The notes beneath the pieces were generated by a model. It saw only the letters and a program-made list of their open reading frames with translations. It searched no databases and was not told the DNA's origin. Of a DNA stretch of 64,000 bases, positions 8,263 through 17,123 are shown piece after piece. Position 1 is the first letter of the stretch. Each line of letters opens with the position of its first letter. Origin of the DNA: RUG100 sp034927505. GTDB taxonomy: Bacteria > Bacillota > Clostridia > Peptostreptococcales > Anaerovoracaceae. The stretch covers positions 1-64,000 of the forward strand of contig JAYFPY010000004.1 in assembly GCA_034927505.1 (NCBI GenBank), read 5' to 3'. The position numbers were made by a program, and so were the translations under genes.

Positions 8263-10017
8263 TCAATCGTTGTAATACGGCAGATATACAGTAAAACATG
8301 CGCCTCCGCCTGCATCGTTCATTGCCGAGATCTGTCCGGAATGCTGTCCCACTATCTGCTGAGAGATGTACAGTCCAAGTCCAAGAGATTCTTTTTTTGA
8401 TGTATTTGTTTTTCTATTTCCTCTGAATCCTCTCTCAAACAAATGAGGCAGTTCAGCAGGCGAAATACCGCTTCCGGAATCGATTACGCGAAAGGCCACC
8501 ATCCCGGCAGGGAGAGAATTATCAAAGTTGTCCGGCAGCGGCACATCATCAGCTGTAGGCTCTATCACACATGTGATCCTGATCTCACCGCCGGCAGCAG
8601 TATGCCGTACAGCATTGTTTATGAGATTTGAAACCACCTGATTTATCCTCTGTGGATCCATTATTATCATAATATCATCGGGTAGATCTATAGAACTTGA
8701 ATACTGGTGAAAAGACTGTTCAACATGGTATTTGCACTGCTCTGCCATATTGTTGAAAAACTCCAGAGCCGGCGTTTCATAAAACTTATACTCAAGGTTT
8801 TGAGATGTAAAATGGGTGACCTGCTTCAGATCGTCCAGCAGTGAATTCAGCATTAACGATTTTGACAGGATCATATTAAGATATGTCTTCGAACTTTCTG
8901 CAGGCACTACGTCATCCAGCAGGCTTTCTGCATATCCCCTGATCAGCGTCACAGGCGTGCGTATCTCATGAGTGATATTTTCGACAAAATCCTCCTTTGC
9001 CTTTTCTGTCTCGCGGAGCTTTTCTTCAGCGATCTTGTTTTTGGTCACATCACGAATGATCCCTTCCACCGATGAAACATTCCCCATATCATCCTGGATC
9101 GGTATGTAGTGCATCTCCATCCACATCACTATCTGTCCTCTGCGTATCAGAGACAGTATCGCATTTCCCGGCTCCCTGACCTGTTTTGAAAAAATAGAAA
9201 AAACACACTGGTTTTTCTTTGGCATTTCCAGGTGATCGAAAAAACGTTCCGGTCGTTCATAGAGCTGTTCCGCGGACACACCCAGCACTTTATTGATATC
9301 GCTGCTGACATACTCAAAAGCCTGTTTCCTGTAATTGTACAGAAACATACATTCAGAAGAATTTTCCACCAGCAGTCTGAATCTGGCCGCCTGTCTGTTG
9401 TCGAGAAAATGGGATTTCTTGAAATGTATTATCAAAAGCAGCAGCATGAGCACTATCACAATGATGACCGCTACATAATATGTCGCCAATGCCAGTTTTG
9501 CATGAGCTATAGTGAATCCAAAGTGGTTGATAAAAAAAGCCCACAGTATTATAAGAAAGCTCGCTGCCATTTTTTCCGGAAGATTCTGCGTCCAGGAATA
9601 CGATATGAACATACATCCCGACCATATCAGCATGGAAGCCGTGATCAAAATATTAGGAACCAGGGTAAAGCTATATACGCAGTGTACCGGTATCGATATG
9701 AATGTTGCAGCCAGAGACACTGCAAATATTATATTTGCCACTCTTGACGACTTGACCTGAAAGAAACGGCACGTACCCATGAGAAACAGCCATGCACCGA
9801 TCAGCAGCAGTGCCTGCCTTGCAGACAAATACTGTGCCCACATCTCTCCCGATCGTATGTTAAAAAAATCTACAGCAAATACACCGGCGTAAACCAGCCA
9901 GCAAAGTCCCCACAGCCGCATATATACTTTGCCGCTCTGTCTGGACAGAAAAATAAATAGTATACCCAGTATCGACGTCATCGATACAGACGACAATATG
10001 GAATAAGCATATGACAT
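8263..10017 (-). CDS. Membrane PAS sensor histidine kinase
   Basis: A 584-residue sensor kinase. Residues 1-200 contain about seven hydrophobic segments with almost no extracytoplasmic domain, so sensing is probably within the membrane. A PAS/PAC region spans about 212-328. The phosphorylated His is H350 in ENITHEIRTPVTLIRGY. The ATPase part has the N-box NQVVSNLINNAVRH (about 463-476), the G1 box DSGSGIS and the G2 box SLGLGLYIS. It lies directly upstream of the AEP operon, on the same strand, and divergent from a second OPA transporter, so it probably controls one or both. The regulator at 395 is the only response regulator in the window and its likely partner. Confidence 0.88.
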   Translation of the reverse strand: MSYAYSILSSVSMTSILGILFIFLSRQSGKVYMRLWGLCWLVYAGVFAVDFFNIRSGEMWAQYLSARQALLLIGAWLFLMGTCRFFQVKSSRVANIIFAVSLAATFISIPVHCVYSFTLVPNILITASMLIWSGCMFISYSWTQNLPEKMAASFLIILWAFFINHFGFTIAHAKLALATYYVAVIIVIVLMLLLLIIHFKKSHFLDNRQAARFRLLVENSSECMFLYNYRKQAFEYVSSDINKVLGVSAEQLYERPERFFDHLEMPKKNQCVFSIFSKQVREPGNAILSLIRRGQIVMWMEMHYIPIQDDMGNVSSVEGIIRDVTKNKIAEEKLRETEKAKEDFVENITHEIRTPVTLIRGYAESLLDDVVPAESSKTYLNMILSKSLMLNSLLDDLKQVTHFTSQNLEYKFYETPALEFFNNMAEQCKYHVEQSFHQYSSSIDLPDDIMIIMDPQRINQVVSNLINNAVRHTAAGGEIRITCVIEPTADDVPLPDNFDNSLPAGMVAFRVIDSGSGISPAELPHLFERGFRGNRKTNTSKKESLGLGLYISQQIVGQHSGQISAMNDAGGGACFTVYLPYYND

Positions 10018-10097
10018 ACCGCTGTCCTTTCTGTGATTGTCACTCTACTCTTTTTATGATAAATTAAAAGAAATGAAAAGTAAACAAAGGAAATAGG

Positions 10098-11378
10098 ATG
10101 AAGGATATCAAGAGATACAATAAATATAAGTGGATGGCGCTGTTAGGTTTTTCTGTGATGTACAATTTTGTATATGTTGGACGTTTCAATGTCACGAATC
10201 TAATGTTGAAAATATCCGATACCGCAAATATCACGGTGAACGAGCAGAGCATTATCGCAGCAGCTGTCCTGTTTTCCTATGCTTTGGGAAGCATGATAAA
10301 CGGCATCCTCAGCGACAAATACGGCGGTAAAAAAATGATACTGATCGGCGGATGCGTGTCTATCTACGCCAATATGGCTACTGTCATGGCCTCTTCCTGG
10401 CAGTGCATTCTGCTCCTTCAGACCGTAAACGGGTTTTTCCAATCCATGATCTGGGTCGGAGGCATATCCATGCTGGCTCAATGGCTGCCGCCGAAAGAAA
10501 GAGGAATGGGCGTCGGAATAGCGAACTTCTTTTCCGGACTGTCCCACGTCACAGCATCTCTGCTGCCTGCATTATTCGTAACACTGATGCCGGGACTATC
10601 CTGGAAAGGCCAGGTCGTTTTCCCCATGTATGCCTGGGGGATACTTCTGATCATTTTCTGCATCATTGCCGCCGCTGCACCGGAAAGAAAAGGGCTGACA
10701 CCGTATAGACTGAGCGGCCAGGATAAAAGACATGAAAAAAAAGCAAATGCTCTGGCCGGAAATGCCAGAGGCGGGCTGTTATTTTTCAAGGAAAATAAAA
10801 GTTTTTTTGTATGGTGCGCCATAGCCCTGCTGTCCAGTTTCTGCCGCTACGGCCTTCTGAACTGGATACCTGCATACTTCCACGCAGATACAGGGACTCT
10901 CCTTTTGAGCAATAATTTTCTTGATTTTACTCTTCCGTTCGGCATGGCGCTGGGAACGCTGGTGATCACCTGGCTCGGCGGAACGAAATTCAGTAAAAAC
11001 AAAGGCCTCGTCATTGTCTGGGCCTCTGCTCTGTGCGGTACATTGATAATAGTGTTCCCCATGGTGGAGCTGGACAGAGCCGTCCTTATGGGGATATTCT
11101 TTTCCGGTTTTTTCCTCTACGGCATAAATGGAATGCTGTGGCTCTATGCCATCGAGGCAGGCGGAAGATATTTTTCCGGGACCATTGCAGGCTTTCTTAA
11201 CGGTGCGGCTTATCTGGGAGCCACCCTGGAATCCTTCATCTTTCCGGCAGTCATAAAGGCTTCGCACAGTATGCTCTCCGTTTTTGTCGTTATGGAGGTC
11301 ATCTGCATCGCGATGATAATCTGCGGCATCATCGTTTCTAAAAAGAATACTGTCGCAGAACCGGAAGTCCGGGAATGA
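10098..11378 (+). CDS. Second OPA-family (MFS) transporter
   Basis: A 426-residue, 12-segment MFS protein, paralogous to the AEP-operon transporter. It shares FVYVGRFNVTNLM, the NGILSDKYGGKK loop between TM2 and TM3, and FYGINGMLWLYA-like text in TM10. It is divergent from the sensor kinase gene with an 80-nt gap, as sensor-controlled transporters often are. Members of this family can also act as transport-deficient sensors (as UhpC does), and the adjacency to a kinase makes that worth considering. AAAGGAAATAGG precedes the ATG. It converges on phoU with a 9-nt gap and no obvious terminator. Confidence 0.82.
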   Translation: MKDIKRYNKYKWMALLGFSVMYNFVYVGRFNVTNLMLKISDTANITVNEQSIIAAAVLFSYALGSMINGILSDKYGGKKMILIGGCVSIYANMATVMASSWQCILLLQTVNGFFQSMIWVGGISMLAQWLPPKERGMGVGIANFFSGLSHVTASLLPALFVTLMPGLSWKGQVVFPMYAWGILLIIFCIIAAAAPERKGLTPYRLSGQDKRHEKKANALAGNARGGLLFFKENKSFFVWCAIALLSSFCRYGLLNWIPAYFHADTGTLLLSNNFLDFTLPFGMALGTLVITWLGGTKFSKNKGLVIVWASALCGTLIIVFPMVELDRAVLMGIFFSGFFLYGINGMLWLYAIEAGGRYFSGTIAGFLNGAAYLGATLESFIFPAVIKASHSMLSVFVVMEVICIAMIICGIIVSKKNTVAEPEVRE

Positions 11379-11387
11379 GTCCTTCCC

Positions 11388-12044
11388 TCATCGACCCTCC
11401 ATCTGATATTCCCCTTCCATGAAGAACACCGCCTCCTCGCATATGTTGGTCGCATAATCGGCGATCCGCTCTATGTGAGCTGCAATGAATGCGAAACTGA
11501 TGCATATCTCTGCGCGACTTCCCTTCCTGGCCAGTGTCATCTCTTCATCGTATATCGTTCTGAACAGTTCATCTACCTCTTCATCGGCTTTCCATACCTT
11601 TCGGGCAAGCCTTAGATCTCTTTCCAAAAAAGCCGTGATCGCATTGTTTACCATCTGCGAAGCCATCTCTGCCATCCTGGGTATATCTATCATTTCCTGT
11701 TCATAATCTTCATTCTCAAGACGGAGAGCATACTTTGAAAGGTCCTCGCAGTGGTCGCCCATACGCTCCAGATCTCTGACCATTTTCATTACTGAAACGC
11801 AGTAGCGAAGGTCGCCTGCTATTGGTGCCTGTGTTGCTAAAAAAGTAAAACAGGCTTCATTTATATCGTCTTCCATATCGTCTACTTCATCGCCGTGATC
11901 TATGATGTCGCGTGCCAGCGCAGTGTTTTTTTCCTTTACGGAATCCACCGCTCTTACTATATCCTCCCGGATATGGTGCGCCATTTCCTCTACTCTGTTG
12001 TTTATATCCTTCAGCTCAGTGTCCATCTTTGGTCTAGGTGCCAT
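11388..12044 (-). CDS. phoU: Phosphate transport regulator PhoU
   Basis: A 218-residue protein made of two three-helix PhoU repeats. Each repeat carries the metal-binding signature: RMGDHCEDLSKYA in the first and RIADYATNICEEA in the second. PhoU restrains Pst uptake and mediates phosphate signalling to the PhoR/PhoP-type kinase. It is the last gene of the pstSCAB-phoU operon, 15 nt after pstB. GAAGGAGGATAAA precedes the ATG at 12044. Confidence 0.95.
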   Translation of the reverse strand: MAPRPKMDTELKDINNRVEEMAHHIREDIVRAVDSVKEKNTALARDIIDHGDEVDDMEDDINEACFTFLATQAPIAGDLRYCVSVMKMVRDLERMGDHCEDLSKYALRLENEDYEQEMIDIPRMAEMASQMVNNAITAFLERDLRLARKVWKADEEVDELFRTIYDEEMTLARKGSRAEICISFAFIAAHIERIADYATNICEEAVFFMEGEYQMEGR

Positions 12045-12059
12045 TTTATCCTCCTTCTA

Positions 12060-12836
12060 TCATCCAAACCTGCCGGAGATATAGTCCTCCGTCTTTTTAT
12101 TGGCCGGATCTGTAAATATTTTTTCCGTTGAATCGATCTCCATGATCTCGCCGATCAGGAAGAACGCTGTTCTGTCCGATACTCTTCCGGCCTGCTGCAT
12201 ATTATGGGTCACGATAATGATCGTGTATTTGCCGGAAAGCTCCTGTATCAGGCCTTCGATCTTCGATGTGGCCACAGGGTCCAGTGCGGAGGTCGGCTCA
12301 TCCATCAAGATGACTTCCGGTTCCACCGCAAGGCATCTTGCTATGCACAGCCTCTGCTGCTGTCCTCCCGAAAGCCCCATAGCCGATTTATGCAGCCTGT
12401 CTTTTACTTCTTCCCACAGGCCGACTTCTTTCAAAGTTCTCTCTACTATGACATCCAGACTTTTTCTGTCTCTGATGCCGTGTACCTTTGGTCCGTATAC
12501 GATATTCTCGTATATGGATTTTGGAAATGGGTTGGGTTTCTGGAATACCATGCCCACCTTTTTTCTAAGTGTTGTCACGTCATATCCTTTGTCGTAGATG
12601 TCTTCCCCTTCATAGAGTATGCTTCCTTCTATACGGCATCCGTTTACCAGGTCGTTCATTCTGTTCAGGCTGCGCAGGAAAGTGGATTTCCCGCAGCCTG
12701 ACGGACCTATCAGCGCCGTGATATCATTTTCATAAATATCCACAGATACTTTTTTCAGCGCCTGAAAGTCTCCGTACCACAGATCCATATCTCTTATTTC
12801 AAATTTCTTTTTCTTCGTCTTTTTTTCCATCTTCAT
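12060..12836 (-). CDS. pstB: Phosphate ABC transporter ATPase PstB
   Basis: A 258-residue ABC ATPase. Walker A is GPSGCGKST (about 43-51), the signature is LSGGQQQR and Walker B is VILMDEPTSALD, followed by the H-loop in IVTHNM. The text YDVTTLRKKVGMVFQKPNPF is typical of PstB. It powers high-affinity phosphate import through PstC and PstA. The start codon directly follows the pstA stop, suggesting translational coupling. Confidence 0.96.
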   Translation of the reverse strand: MKMEKKTKKKKFEIRDMDLWYGDFQALKKVSVDIYENDITALIGPSGCGKSTFLRSLNRMNDLVNGCRIEGSILYEGEDIYDKGYDVTTLRKKVGMVFQKPNPFPKSIYENIVYGPKVHGIRDRKSLDVIVERTLKEVGLWEEVKDRLHKSAMGLSGGQQQRLCIARCLAVEPEVILMDEPTSALDPVATSKIEGLIQELSGKYTIIIVTHNMQQAGRVSDRTAFFLIGEIMEIDSTEKIFTDPANKKTEDYISGRFG

Positions 12837-13664
12837 TTACTCCGTCTTCATGGCCTTTCTGCCTATGGCATTGGCCGCTGTATTTATTATCAGCACTATT
12901 ATTATCAACAGCGCTGCTGTTGCATATGTTTTATTATCAGACAGACCTTCACTGGCCAGGGTATAAAGATGCAGTGCCATGGTCCTTGTAGAATCCATTA
13001 CCGACACCGGCATGTTCAAAGCTCCGCCCACAGTGAGCATTACTGCTGCGGTCTCCCCTATGGCTCGTCCGAGCCCCAGGATAACACCGGTCAGTATCCC
13101 ATTGCGGCAGCAAGGGAGAACTACCTTCAAGATGGTATACCACTTGGTGGCCCCCATCGAAAGGCTCCCTTCCCTGTAAGCCAAAGGTACTGTCTTCAAA
13201 GCTTCTTCAGTTGATCTGATGATGGTCGGAAGTATCATTATGGCAAGGGTCAGTCCACAAGCTATTATGGACCAGCCCATGCCGAGAAATACTACAAAGA
13301 AGGCAAAACCGAAAAGTCCGAATATAATAGATGGAATTCCTGCCAGAACTTCGGTGAAGAACCGGATGACCTTTATGATCCTGCCCTCCTTTGCATACTC
13401 TGTGAAATACACGGCTCCCGCCACTCCTATTGGAGTTGCTATTATCACCGCGACTGCCGTTACATACAGCGTGCCGACAATGACCGACAGGATGCCTCCT
13501 TCCTTCCCCATCATAGATGGTTCTTCGGACAAAAATGTCCATGTTATATGTGGAACACCTTTCACCAGTATAAAACCGATGATAATGATGAGTGCTGCCA
13601 GAGTTACAGCAGCAACTAGCCAAATGCCGCCGAAATATAATTTTGATTTTATCTGCTTGCTCAT
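12837..13664 (-). CDS. pstA: Phosphate ABC transporter permease PstA
   Basis: A 275-residue permease with six hydrophobic segments. The EAA-type coupling loop TEEALKTVPLAYREGSLSMG (about 151-170) contacts PstB. It pairs with PstC to form the phosphate channel. It overlaps the end of pstC by 4 nt (ATGA). Confidence 0.95.
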   Translation of the reverse strand: MSKQIKSKLYFGGIWLVAAVTLAALIIIIGFILVKGVPHITWTFLSEEPSMMGKEGGILSVIVGTLYVTAVAVIIATPIGVAGAVYFTEYAKEGRIIKVIRFFTEVLAGIPSIIFGLFGFAFFVVFLGMGWSIIACGLTLAIMILPTIIRSTEEALKTVPLAYREGSLSMGATKWYTILKVVLPCCRNGILTGVILGLGRAIGETAAVMLTVGGALNMPVSVMDSTRTMALHLYTLASEGLSDNKTYATAALLIIIVLIINTAANAIGRKAMKTE

Positions 13665-14539
13665 GCCTCCGCACCTCCCAGCTTTTTCATAATAGCCTGT
13701 GCGCAGCCATTGAGTATAACTATGATCAGGAACAGCACGATGCCTATTGCGAACAGTGCCGATTGATGCGCAGGTGTTGCATAACTCATTTCCATTGCTA
13801 TAGTTCCTGTCATTGTTGCCACTGATGATGTCAGGCCCGTCGGCAGTACTGCCATGTTGCCCGTTACCATCAGGACTGCCATTGTTTCTCCTATTGCTCT
13901 GCCCATGCCCAGGATCGCCGAAGAGAATATGCCCGACTTTGCCGCCGGCAGTATCACCTTTGTGATAGTTTCTCTCTTGTCAGCACCCATGGCCAGGGAA
14001 GCTTCCCTGTATTCATTGGGAACTGCCGCGATAGCGTTCACCGAGATGCTCACTATGGTCGGCATTATCATTATTGCCAGGATGATCGCTCCTGCAAGGA
14101 TCGAAAATCCCGTTGTATCTGTGCCGGGATCTATTGCCTTAGCTATAGTTCTGATCACCGGTACCAGAACTATCAGACCAAAGAACCCGTAAACTACTGA
14201 TGGTATTCCGGCCAGCAGTTCAATTGCCGACTTGAATAGTGAAGCCTGTCTTTTACCAAGCATTTCGGCCAGAAAGACCGCACAGCTCACTCCCAGAGGA
14301 ACACCTATTATCAAAGCTCCCAGCGTGACAGCCATGGTCCCCGCTATCAGGGGGAGTATCCCGTACTGCCCGTTGCCCGGCGACCAGGTGGTCCCCGTTA
14401 TAAAGCTGAGCGGTCCGTTTTCTGCCATGGCCGGGAGGCCTTTGCTGAAAATGAATATGGTTATGAGAGCTACCGCTGCCACACTGACAGCGGCACATAT
14501 GAATATTAATTTTTCTATTACCTTTTCACTGCTCTTCAT
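13661..14539 (-). CDS. pstC: Phosphate ABC transporter permease PstC
   Basis: A 292-residue permease with six hydrophobic segments. The coupling loop VPNEYREASLAMGADKRETI is typical of PstC, as is the GTTWSPGNGQYGILPLIAGT region between TM1 and TM2. It forms the import channel with PstA. AAGGAAGAAAA precedes the ATG, and pstS ends 10 nt upstream. Confidence 0.95.
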   Translation of the reverse strand: MKSSEKVIEKLIFICAAVSVAAVALITIFIFSKGLPAMAENGPLSFITGTTWSPGNGQYGILPLIAGTMAVTLGALIIGVPLGVSCAVFLAEMLGKRQASLFKSAIELLAGIPSVVYGFFGLIVLVPVIRTIAKAIDPGTDTTGFSILAGAIILAIMIMPTIVSISVNAIAAVPNEYREASLAMGADKRETITKVILPAAKSGIFSSAILGMGRAIGETMAVLMVTGNMAVLPTGLTSSVATMTGTIAMEMSYATPAHQSALFAIGIVLFLIIVILNGCAQAIMKKLGGAEA

Positions 14540-14548
14540 TTTTCTTCC

Positions 14549-15460
14549 TTATTTCGATTCTGATACCGGAATGTATCCGGCTTCTTTCACTCTTGCCTGA
14601 CCTTCATCGCTCATTACATAATCTATGAAAGCCTGTGTTGCATCGTCAACTTCATCGCCTACTGCATATATGAACGGTCTTGATATTTTGTATGTCCCGT
14701 CCAGAACTGTTTCTGCGCTGGCCTTCACATCTTCTACTGTTACTGCCTTTACTGTTTTATCTACAGATTCCAGCGATACGTATCCTATGGAATTCGGCGT
14801 GGATCCTACAGTCTTTACTACTGCTCCGGTTGATGACTGCACTATTGCATCCTTTGTCGTATTGTCAGTCTCTTTGCCGCTGTCATCTTTGGTCAGTACG
14901 CCTGTGATCTCTGTAAAAGCTCCCCTGGTTCCCGAGCCCTCTTCTCTGCTGACAGTTGCGATAGAGGCGTCATCTCCGCCTACATCTTTCCAGTTTGTAA
15001 TCTCGCCTGTATATATCTTTTTGATCTGGTCCAGTGTCAGGTTGTCTACACTCACATCTTTGTTTACTACTACTGCAACTCCATCTTTTGCTATTGTGTA
15101 CTCTTTGCCTACAGAGCTTTTTTCTTCATCGGTGATGTCTCTGGACAGAGCTCCTATCTGTGCGATCCCGTCGTTGAGTGATTTGACTGCCTGTCCGGAG
15201 CCGCCTCCCTGTACATCGATCTTCACATCACTGTTGTCCTTCTGATAATTTTCTGCCAGGAACTCCGACAACGGCTGTACCGATGTGGATCCTGCTATTG
15301 TTATTTTCCCGCTGCTGTCGGAACGGTTCGCCTTATCCGAGCTGCCGCTGCTGCCGCATCCCGTCAATGCCGCGATCCCTATTACGGCCACCAGACCGAC
15401 TGCTATGAGAGATTTGATCCCTCTTCCGTATTTTGTTTTTTCTCTTTTTGTCTTCTCCAT
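14549..15460 (-). CDS. pstS: Phosphate-binding lipoprotein PstS
   Basis: The substrate-binding protein of the phosphate ABC transporter, 303 residues from the chosen start. A signal peptide ends in the lipobox LTGC, so the mature protein is anchored outside the membrane. Phosphate-binding signatures include ITIAGSTSVQPLSEF, GGGSGQAVKSL and SREEGSGTRGAF. The start at 15460 follows AGGAAGAG; in-frame codons further upstream (to 15574) lie within the Pho-box and promoter region. It heads the pst operon, which is presumably induced by phosphate starvation. Confidence 0.95.
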   Translation of the reverse strand: MEKTKREKTKYGRGIKSLIAVGLVAVIGIAALTGCGSSGSSDKANRSDSSGKITIAGSTSVQPLSEFLAENYQKDNSDVKIDVQGGGSGQAVKSLNDGIAQIGALSRDITDEEKSSVGKEYTIAKDGVAVVVNKDVSVDNLTLDQIKKIYTGEITNWKDVGGDDASIATVSREEGSGTRGAFTEITGVLTKDDSGKETDNTTKDAIVQSSTGAVVKTVGSTPNSIGYVSLESVDKTVKAVTVEDVKASAETVLDGTYKISRPFIYAVGDEVDDATQAFIDYVMSDEGQARVKEAGYIPVSESK

Positions 15461-15553
15461 TTTCTCTTCCTCTTTTTCCTTTCTTCTCTGCGCCGCCCGA
15501 CGCCCTTTTCTTTTACCTTTGTTATTCTTTATACCAAAAGAATACCCCCTTTG

Positions 15554-15613
15554 TGTTAAGGGGGTATTAAGCATCCTGTTAGATTTCTATTAAAAATGTT
15601 AATATTTTGTTAA
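15554..15613 (-). promoter_or_regulatory. Pho-type box array and promoter of pstS
   Basis: On the coding strand TTAACA-N5-TTAACA (15613-15597) matches the 6-N5-6 Pho box of Bacillus PhoP. Further half-sites start at 15588 (TTAATA), 15577 (CTAACA), 15565 (TTAATA) and 15554 (TTAACA), all at roughly 11-bp steps (9, 11, 12 and 11). The sequence TATAAA lies 20 nt after the last half-site and would serve as the -10. The pstS start codon is about 95 nt further on. Pho-type control of pst is established in Bacillus; its operation here is inferred from the site. Confidence 0.7.
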
Positions 15614-15618
15614 GCCGA

Positions 15619-16257
15619 TCAGTCGTCACCTTTTGTCTGATCGGTGATGCTGTATCCGGACGGAACTTTGAACAGGCTTTCATCCACCTTGTTGTCGATG
15701 GCATTGACTTTCATCTGAGTCTCTGTGCTGTCATTCTTTGCAATGATATAGCACAGCGTATCTCCGTCATAACAGAAGATCGCCGAATCATCTTCATTGG
15801 CAAACTCTTCTGTGTCATATGTCTTGCCGTCGATCTCTTTTGTGCCTTCCGTACATTTGGACTTGTTGATATCATCAGAAATGTCCGCCATTTCTTCCAT
15901 ACTGTCTTCAAGCCCGAGAGTATCATCATCCGTTTTGTATCCCACTTTTGTGTCAGGCATAAGAGCGTAGAAATCTTCTCCGTCGTCCAGTGCGATCACA
16001 TGCTGATCATCAACTGTCGCATCAGCATACAGTTTGTCGCCTTTGATCTGGAAATCCATTTTTACAGTCTGCTTGCTGACAGTCATCTCCACGTCCATGT
16101 GTATCCCCGTGCTTTCAGTGATGCCGTCATATACCTTTGCTGTCTTTGTCTGCGGCGCAGTCTCCTCACTGCTGCTCCCGCCGCTGTTCCCGCCTCCGCA
16201 GGCCGTCATCGCCAACGCCACTGTCATTGCCAGCACCAGCATAATAATCTTTTTCAT
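15619..16257 (-). CDS. Lipoprotein of unknown function (LolA/LppX-like fold possible)
   Basis: A 212-residue lipoprotein with the signal peptide MKKIIMLVLAMTVALAMTAC and a Gly/Ser-rich linker. The mature part alternates hydrophobic and charged residues, as in a beta-rich LolA/LppX-like lipid-binding fold (MDVEMTVSKQTVKMDFQIKG), but no specific family is certain. The start at 16257 has AAGGAGGT at ideal spacing; an earlier in-frame start does not. It lies alone between the V-ATPase operon and pstS. An inverted repeat CCGATCAG/CTGATCGG (15615-15645) overlaps its 3' end. Confidence 0.75.
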   Translation of the reverse strand: MKKIIMLVLAMTVALAMTACGGGNSGGSSSEETAPQTKTAKVYDGITESTGIHMDVEMTVSKQTVKMDFQIKGDKLYADATVDDQHVIALDDGEDFYALMPDTKVGYKTDDDTLGLEDSMEEMADISDDINKSKCTEGTKEIDGKTYDTEEFANEDDSAIFCYDGDTLCYIIAKNDSTETQMKVNAIDNKVDESLFKVPSGYSITDQTKGDD

Positions 16258-16337
16258 AAATACCTCCTTTATAACCAACAAATTATACTTATTGAAATTA
16301 TACCATGAAACCTTGCTGTCGGTAAACGGATTCTACA

Positions 16338-16370
16338 AAAAAGGGCCGCCCATATCGATCGACCCTTTTT
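16338..16370. terminator. Terminator at the end of the V-ATPase operon
   Basis: AAAAAGGG (16338-16345) pairs with CCCTTTTT (16363-16370) around a loop containing ATCGAT. On the minus strand it lies about 40 nt after the subunit D stop and ends in a run of Ts. The symmetric A/T arms would allow activity in both directions. Confidence 0.55.
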
Positions 16371-16408
16371 CAATATATCGAGCATTTGCTCTTGTATAAC
16401 GTTTTCTA

Positions 16409-17113
16409 TTATTCGCCTTTGCTCTGTGCCTTGAAATCCTCTATGGCCGCAGCATCCCGGGCCTTTTTCTTTTCAATAGCTTCATGGAGCATCATGTCTT
16501 TTACTTTCATAAGACGGGTCTGATTGCCTCGCTCATTTTCATCCAGTTTCATCGTTATGTATTTGATGGTGATCTCAAGACGGGGGATCATGACATATTC
16601 CAGTGCATTTACACGACGTCTTGTTTTCTCCAGTTCCGCGGCCAGCAGCGCAGTCTCCTTTTCCTTTGCAGCCAGATCCAGCAGCAGCGGAAAGATATCC
16701 GACAGTTTAGAAATGGCGTTGTCCAGTTCACCCGATGTACGTGCGAATCCATACGGAAAGATATCTGCAGGATCGGCGGCTGTAGTCTTGAATGAAAAAT
16801 CGGGAACATCCACACTCATTATGTTTCGGCTTCCCACTGACAGCTCCACGCCCTGTTTCGGAAACATCAGCGCTTCTTCCATAACTTCCAGACTCATAAT
16901 GGCCCCGGCGATGGAAAAACTCTTATACACCAAAGCCAGCTTTTTCTCGACCTCTTCACGAAGCCTTCCGTTTTCTCTGGCCAGATCCAGGAATTCCTTC
17001 ATCAGCTCATCCCGTTTGTCCTTCAGGAGCTTGTGGCCCCTTGCTGCTGTGGACAGGCGGCGCTTGAGTGAAGTCAGCATCATCCTGGTCGGATTGACAT
17101 TCATTCTTTCCAT
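16409..17113 (-). CDS. atpD: V-type ATPase subunit D (central stalk)
   Basis: A 234-residue central-stalk subunit of the V/A-type ATPase. It opens with the family motif VNPTRMMLTSLKRRL and ends in a long helix, VNALEYVMIPRLEITIKYI, both typical of the antiparallel coiled-coil rotor shaft. It turns inside the A3B3 head and couples catalysis to the membrane ring. It is the last gene of the operon. Confidence 0.93.
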   Translation of the reverse strand: MERMNVNPTRMMLTSLKRRLSTAARGHKLLKDKRDELMKEFLDLARENGRLREEVEKKLALVYKSFSIAGAIMSLEVMEEALMFPKQGVELSVGSRNIMSVDVPDFSFKTTAADPADIFPYGFARTSGELDNAISKLSDIFPLLLDLAAKEKETALLAAELEKTRRRVNALEYVMIPRLEITIKYITMKLDENERGNQTRLMKVKDMMLHEAIEKKKARDAAAIEDFKAQSKGE

Positions 17114-17123
17114 TACTGCTCAC

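Noticed and set aside
10779..11267. A 162-codon minus-strand frame inside the second OPA transporter
   Set aside because: Antisense shadow of a membrane-protein gene, with no ribosome site or family signal.
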